A stretch of DNA of 16,778 bases from Phycisphaerae bacterium (GTDB lineage: Bacteria > Planctomycetota > Phycisphaerae > Phycisphaerales > SM1A02), in contig JAUIHC010000012.1 in the NCBI GenBank assembly GCA_030432455.1, forward strand, positions 1 through 16,778. Direction: 5' to 3'. Positions 12,733-16,778 of the stretch are shown one piece after another. A model generated the notes under the pieces. The model had not been told where the DNA came from, made no database searches, and saw nothing but the letters and a program-made list of their open reading frames with translations. The translations under genes and the position numbers were made by a program. Each line of letters opens with the position of its first letter. The first letter of the stretch is position 1.

Positions 12733-13827
12733 ATGACCGCCCCCGCCACCAACGCCTCGAATCGCACCGGACTCGACTATCGCGCCGAAGCGTCGCGTCT
12801 CGGTCCGCCGGTGACGCCGATCATCGACGTCCACACCCACATCAACGGCACCGAGGCGTGCGACGTCTTTCGCGAGGCGATGGACCTCTACGGCGTCGAG
12901 AAGGTGTGGTCGATGACCATGCTCGAGGAGGTCGAGGAGGTTCGAGATCGGCTTCAAGGACGCTTCGAGCCGATCGCGGTCCCGGACTTCCGGGCCCCCG
13001 ATCGCCGTCACGCACACGGTCCCGGCTACCTCGAACGCATCGAGCGGTACCGCGAGCTCGGCGCCAGGATCGTGAAGTTCTGGTCGGCGCCCCGCATCGT
13101 GGATCTGGCCGAACAGTCCGGGGCCTCGGGCTTCCTCCGTCTCGACGGCGAGACGCGCCGCGCCGGCATGAGGCTGGCCTGCGATCTCGACATGGCGATC
13201 ATGGTCCACGTCGCCGACCCCGACACGTGGTTCCGAACGAAGTACGCGGACGCCGAGCGATACGGAACGAAGCGCGACCAGTACGCCCCCTTCGAACGCG
13301 TGCTCGACGAGTTCGACACCCCGTTCATCGCGGCCCACATGGGCGGATGGCCGGAGGACCTGGAATTCCTCGACGGGCTCCTCGCCCGGCACGGCAACCT
13401 CCATCTGGACGCCAGCGCGACGAAGTGGATCGTGCGGGAGATCTCGCGGCACGAGCCCGCGGCGCTCACCGACTTCCTCGCGCGGCACGCGGGTCGCATC
13501 CTGTTCGGCTCGGACATCGTCACCCTCGACGAGCACCTGCGGCCCGCGGAGGAGGACGCTTCCAACGAGATGACCCGCAAGGCCGCCAGTCGCGCCGAGG
13601 CGTTCGACCTCTATGCCAGTCGATACTGGGCGCTCCGCACGCTCTGGGAATCCGACCACGACGACGAGAGCCCGATCGCGGACCCCGACCTGCATCTGGT
13701 CGATCCCGAGCGACACGACCCGATGGACGCCCCGCGGCTTCGCGGCATGTCACTGCCGTCCGACCTGCTGACCACGTTCTACCGCACGGCGGCGGAGACA
13801 TTCGCCGGGCTGCTTCCGGCATCCTGA
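12733..13827 (+). CDS. Amidohydrolase-2 family metal-dependent hydrolase
   Basis: This 364-residue TIM-barrel protein has the metal-binding order of the amidohydrolase superfamily: IIDVHTHI with His34 and His36, IMVHVADP with His159, AAHMGG with His202 and LFGSDIV with Asp261. Lys115 in VKFW lies where some members have a metal-bridging lysine, although this subfamily usually does without it. The pattern fits PF04909, which includes decarboxylases and lactone or amide hydrolases such as ACMSD-like enzymes. The substrate cannot be read from sequence. It follows the flavin-reductase-like gene, and its last 49 nt overlap the converging glycosyltransferase gene. Confidence 0.87.
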   Translation: MTAPATNASNRTGLDYRAEASRLGPPVTPIIDVHTHINGTEACDVFREAMDLYGVEKVWSMTMLEEVEEVRDRLQGRFEPIAVPDFRAPDRRHAHGPGYLERIERYRELGARIVKFWSAPRIVDLAEQSGASGFLRLDGETRRAGMRLACDLDMAIMVHVADPDTWFRTKYADAERYGTKRDQYAPFERVLDEFDTPFIAAHMGGWPEDLEFLDGLLARHGNLHLDASATKWIVREISRHEPAALTDFLARHAGRILFGSDIVTLDEHLRPAEEDASNEMTRKAASRAEAFDLYASRYWALRTLWESDHDDESPIADPDLHLVDPERHDPMDAPRLRGMSLPSDLLTTFYRTAAETFAGLLPAS

Positions 13828-14942
13828 ACGCCTCGATCCCGACCCGACGCGGTCGGTCGTCTCGCTCCGTGCCGCGCCGCGGCGGCGTGCGACATGTCCT
13901 CGAGGAGGGACGGGTCGTCCGCGACCCGCAGCAACGCCCGAGAGAGCGCGTTGCGGTCGCCCGCGGCCAGGAGACGGCCGTCCACCCCGTCGTCCACCAG
14001 CCGCTCGAGCCCTCGGGTCGTCGCCCCCACCACCGGCACCCCTGACGCGAGCCAGGCCCGGGCGGTCAGAAGCGAGGCGTCGCCGAGCCGCTGCGGACGC
14101 ACGGGAAGCACGGCCAGATCCACGTCCGCGCCCGCGATCCGGGGATCCTCGACCCGGGCGTCGACCACGAGCCGCAGCCGACCCGAGGCCGATGCCTCGA
14201 CCATGCCACACGCCCAGCGACCGAGGTCGCGCCAGTCGGTCCGCCCCGGCGAGAGGACGACGGTCATGGCCCGCCCGGCGACCACCGCCGATGCGGCGGC
14301 CATGAGGACGAGCCGGGCGTCCATCGCATCATGCGGACACCCGGCCACCGCGACGACCAGGTCGTCGCGGTCGCGTCGGCGTCGGCTCCGCGGTTCCGAA
14401 GGCAGTTGCGCGGTGGGAAGGCTCGCCAGCGATCGGGTCGGCCCGGGTCGCCATCCGCGCCGGAAGAGCCGCGGACCGAGATCCTCACCGATGGCCCGCA
14501 CCGCCACGCGGCGACGGAGCCACGGTTCGAGGGCCGGCGGCCGGGCGGACACCGCCGCGATCGAGGCGTCGATGCGCACGCGATCTCCGCAGGCCCCGAG
14601 GGCCGCGACCAGCGCCGGTTCGGACCAGGTTCGGACGGCCCCGACGGGCCCGAGCCGATCCAGCGTGCGGCCCAGCCCCGCCGACCATCCGCGGGGCGAA
14701 CCACCCGACACCGCAACCCGGGCCGCGATCTGGAATCCCTCGGCCCGCACCATCGCGGCATCCGTCGGCGACCCGAGCACCACCGCTCGTCCCCTCCGGG
14801 ATCGGGCGGCCACCGTGCGCAGCAAGGCGACATCCACGCCGGGACTTCCCGGATCGAGGATCTCCAGTGGTTGCTCCACTGCCGATTCAAGCACGGTCGG
14901 ATCGTGCACGGTGCGGCCTCGACTCCCCTCGTTCTCGATCAA
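13779..14942 (-). CDS. Glycosyltransferase, group 1 (GT4-like)
   Basis: The roughly 387-residue protein shows the C-terminal nucleotide-sugar-binding half of GT-B glycosyltransferases: ARAWLASGVPVVGATTRGLE followed by VDDGVDGRLLAAGDRNALSRAL (near 302-343), the usual G.PVV...E.v.dG..G pattern. The N-terminal half is diverged, with short Rossmann-like strands such as RAVVLGSP and DDLVVAVAGCP. The open frame begins at a TTG (14942) that overlaps the upstream lipoprotein stop as TTGA; a GTG at 14909 has a better ribosome site (GAGG, seven bases). The 3' end overlaps the amidohydrolase gene by 49 nt tail to tail. Acceptor and donor are unknown. Confidence 0.75.
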   Translation of the reverse strand: MIENEGSRGRTVHDPTVLESAVEQPLEILDPGSPGVDVALLRTVAARSRRGRAVVLGSPTDAAMVRAEGFQIAARVAVSGGSPRGWSAGLGRTLDRLGPVGAVRTWSEPALVAALGACGDRVRIDASIAAVSARPPALEPWLRRRVAVRAIGEDLGPRLFRRGWRPGPTRSLASLPTAQLPSEPRSRRRRDRDDLVVAVAGCPHDAMDARLVLMAAASAVVAGRAMTVVLSPGRTDWRDLGRWACGMVEASASGRLRLVVDARVEDPRIAGADVDLAVLPVRPQRLGDASLLTARAWLASGVPVVGATTRGLERLVDDGVDGRLLAAGDRNALSRALLRVADDPSLLEDMSHAAAARHGARRPTASGRDRGVQDAGSSPANVSAAVR

Positions 14943-15646
14943 CGGATGCCGAGATTCTCGCCGAGCTCGACCCGCTCGTGCTCGTAGAAGAGTTCCGCCA
15001 CGGTCTTGCCGAGTTCGATCGCCAGGTCGTCCTCGACCTTCCGTCGCTTGGCGAAGCTCTCGAACAGCGTGGGATCGACCTCGCGGGTCTGGGCGACGAC
15101 CTCGCGTCCGGTCGGCGACCCCTCGCCCGGATAGACGCGGATGCCGGCCGCCAGATCGAGCACCTTGACGTTGCAGACCGCGGTGGGTCGCGGGGTCACG
15201 CCGTCGAGGGTGAGGGCGAAGCCCTTGAGCTCCACGTAGATCACCTGCTCGACGCCCGCCTCCCGACCGATCCGTTCGATGCTCACCCGCTTGTCACTGG
15301 TCTCGAGTCCCCGCACCAGGGCCATGACGTCGCGGGCGTCCACGAGCATCCTCGCCTGCAGGGCCTCGTTGGCGATGAGCCGGTCGGTGATCTCGGTTCC
15401 GACCATCGCCCGGAGCGACGTGCGGGGAAAGGCGCTGTCGCGGTCGTCCACGAACACCGCGGTGCTCGTGTCCCGCAGGACGAACTCGGCCGGAATCGTT
15501 CCGGGGCCCTCGATGACATAGGCGACCGGCACGATGACATTGCACCCGGCGGCGAGCAGCCCTCCGAGCAGCGCCATGGCGGCGGCGATCCGGGCCAGAC
15601 CGAGGCGACGCCCCGACATCGGCGACATGGTGGTGTGATCAGGCAT
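14939..15646 (-). CDS. Lipoprotein of unknown function, paralogue of its upstream neighbour
   Basis: This 235-residue protein has a lipoprotein signal (basic GRRLGLAR, hydrophobic run, lipobox LAAGC with Cys35). The mature part has an alternating strand/helix pattern: STAVFVDDRD, then TEITDRLIANEALQARMLVDARDVMAL, then IGREAGVEQVIYVELKGF near 126-143. This layout (early strand, long helix, then a GV..ViyVel strand) is shared with the upstream gene and resembles small periplasmic LpoB/DUF799-like lipoproteins, but I do not recognise the family. The C-terminus is charged. The ATG at 15646 overlaps the previous gene by 8 nt; an ATG at 15628 is possible. Confidence 0.78.
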   Translation of the reverse strand: MPDHTTMSPMSGRRLGLARIAAAMALLGGLLAAGCNVIVPVAYVIEGPGTIPAEFVLRDTSTAVFVDDRDSAFPRTSLRAMVGTEITDRLIANEALQARMLVDARDVMALVRGLETSDKRVSIERIGREAGVEQVIYVELKGFALTLDGVTPRPTAVCNVKVLDLAAGIRVYPGEGSPTGREVVAQTREVDPTLFESFAKRRKVEDDLAIELGKTVAELFYEHERVELGENLGIR

Positions 15647-16316
15647 CGGGATACTTGTCCTCGATGTGGTCGTAGAAGAGCCATCCCGCCTCCTGCACGA
15701 AGGAGGCGAGCAACCCGGTCTCGATCTGGTTGGCGGTCGCGCTCTCGCGACCGAGTTCGGGGATGTCGGGGAACGTGGCGGTGACGTCGTACGCCTCGGC
15801 GAAGGCGTCGGGGTCGAAGCCGTCCACCTCGACCACGCCCACGTTCGCGCTGGCCACGCCCTCCCACTGCCAGCGGTTGCCCGGGGGGTTGAGCCGGAAC
15901 TCGAAGAGATCGACCCAGACCACGCGATCGACACCGAGCTCCTCGCAGAGCCGACCGTAGGGCATGGTCTGCCAGCCGGGGGTGTGGTGCGTCCAGTCCA
16001 GGACCGCGCGGGGGTCGAGGACCTGGACGCCCTCGACATTCTGCTGGATGCGGCGGCTGAGGTTGACGCAGATGTTCGCGACCACGCCGGGGTGCTCGTA
16101 CATCACCATCATGTCGGTGATCACCACGACCGCACAGGTGCTGAATCGCAGCCCGTCGTACTCGGCGAGCACCTCGATCTTCTTCTCCCGCTCGATGTTC
16201 TGACCGATCACGCCGGCGACACCGAAGAGCTGACAGCCCGCGACGAGGAACGTCGCCGCCACCAGCGAGACCAGCGCGGCGCCGCGACGAAGATGTCGGT
16301 TCGAGAATCCCGTCAT
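15639..16316 (-). CDS. Lipoprotein of unknown function
   Basis: This 225-residue protein has a clear signal peptide ending in lipobox LVAGC (Cys28). The mature part begins with a charged segment (NIEREKKIEVLAEYDGL), then a hydrophobic strand (AVVVITDMMVMYEHP), a helix (VNLSRRIQQNVEG) and CEELGVDRVVWVDLFEFRL near 124-142, the same order as in the next gene, which suggests a tandem duplication. The start is the ATG at 16316 with GGAG seven bases upstream. It lies 25 nt after the DUF2752 gene and overlaps the next lipoprotein gene by 8 nt. The two probably work together at the cell envelope; no function is assigned. Confidence 0.82.
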   Translation of the reverse strand: MTGFSNRHLRRGAALVSLVAATFLVAGCQLFGVAGVIGQNIEREKKIEVLAEYDGLRFSTCAVVVITDMMVMYEHPGVVANICVNLSRRIQQNVEGVQVLDPRAVLDWTHHTPGWQTMPYGRLCEELGVDRVVWVDLFEFRLNPPGNRWQWEGVASANVGVVEVDGFDPDAFAEAYDVTATFPDIPELGRESATANQIETGLLASFVQEAGWLFYDHIEDKYPDA

Positions 16317-16341
16317 CGAAGGTCTCCGGATCGGGCGATGC

Positions 16342-16773
16342 TCAGAAGAGCAGGCCCTTGTGGTCGAGGATCTTCCATCCCCAGGCGAGCAGAAGCAGGA
16401 TGCCGATCGTCCACCCGGCGCGTGGACCGATCATCGCCCCCAGGAACGGGGCGAGCATCGATCCCGTGCCTGCGGTCCAGACTCCGGCGATCGCCACGAT
16501 CGCCGTGCCGAGCGCGAGGATCATCCCGAGCGGCTGGGTGCGGAACGAGGACAGCAGCGAGCCGCGGGCCGCGTGACTGAAGGCGGTGGTCATGCCGCAG
16601 GTCGGGCAGGGAAGGTCCGCCGACGCGATCCATCCGCACGCCGGAAGTCCGAGTTGACGATGCGTGCCGAGCCCCCCGGGGGCCGGCTGGAGCATCCACG
16701 CCACGACCAGCACCCCGATCGCCACCGCCGCGACGATCGCGCTGGTCAACCGGGTCGACCCCGTCGCCCGCAT
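16342..16773 (-). CDS. DUF2752 family membrane protein
   Basis: This 143-residue protein has the DUF2752 signature CPTCGMTTAFSHAARGSL (Cys56, Cys59) followed by FRTQPLG, with Cys46 in LPACGW upstream. Hydrophobic helices lie near 10-27, 82-100 and 118-133. The cysteine pair between membrane segments could bind metal or form a disulfide. The function of the family is not established. The ATG at 16773 is only five bases from the window edge, so a longer start upstream cannot be ruled out. It appears to be the first visible gene of the operon running down to the glycosyltransferase. Confidence 0.82.
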   Translation of the reverse strand: MRATGSTRLTSAIVAAVAIGVLVVAWMLQPAPGGLGTHRQLGLPACGWIASADLPCPTCGMTTAFSHAARGSLLSSFRTQPLGMILALGTAIVAIAGVWTAGTGSMLAPFLGAMIGPRAGWTIGILLLLAWGWKILDHKGLLF

Positions 16774-16778
16774 CGGCG

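Noticed and set aside
1..16778. CRISPR arrays, tRNA, rRNA, IS elements or prophage genes
   Set aside because: No spaced direct-repeat array, no tRNA-like cloverleaf with conserved arms, no rRNA stretches and no transposase or integrase motifs were seen.

Overview
This is a very GC-rich, gene-dense bacterial window. I infer a planctomycete, probably of the Phycisphaerae type. The reasons are the strong GC bias at third codon positions, an orphan mraZ cut off from the usual division cluster, an isolated csrA, a DUF2752 protein, several unrecognised lipoproteins, and tightly overlapping ATGA-type gene junctions. No rRNA, tRNA, IS element or CRISPR array was seen, and the lineage call is inference only.

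Positions 1-9843 hold a long run of minus-strand genes that could be one transcript. It starts with a lipoprotein carrying a JAMM-like C-terminus, an M48 membrane metalloprotease and dapF. It then enters what reads as an amino-acid catabolic operon: an M20 carboxypeptidase-G2-like hydrolase, a class III aminotransferase, AstA, AstD, and an arginase/agmatinase-family ureohydrolase cut by the left edge. Recognisable AstB and AstE are absent from the visible part. The set suggests a variant route: ureohydrolase makes ornithine, AstA succinylates it, the aminotransferase and AstD oxidise it to succinylglutamate, and the M20 enzyme releases glutamate. The AstA protein also has a histone-H1-like lysine-rich tail.

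Positions 9989-12090 form a regulatory centre. A NifU-like protein and csrA lie on the plus strand, and mraZ lies on the minus strand facing csrA. The roughly 640 bp between csrA and mraZ has no convincing protein gene. Its csrA side holds a cluster of palindromes. Its mraZ side, read on the minus strand, folds into a series of hairpins, three with hexaloops of the form ANGGAN (the known CsrA-binding loop) and one with a GGA heptaloop, and it ends in a perfect 14-bp UUCG-capped terminator followed by five U. This looks like a CsrA-titrating RNA (CsrB/RsmZ-like in function) next to csrA, made either from its own promoter or as the mraZ 3' UTR. The mraZ promoter is clear (TTGAAG, 17 nt, TATTGT) and is threaded with phased TGGGG boxes like the MraZ operator of other bacteria.

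Positions 12091-13827 hold a plus-strand flavin-reductase-like protein and an amidohydrolase. Positions 13779-16773 hold a minus-strand operon: a DUF2752 membrane protein, two related lipoproteins and a glycosyltransferase. The glycosyltransferase gene overlaps the amidohydrolase gene tail to tail.
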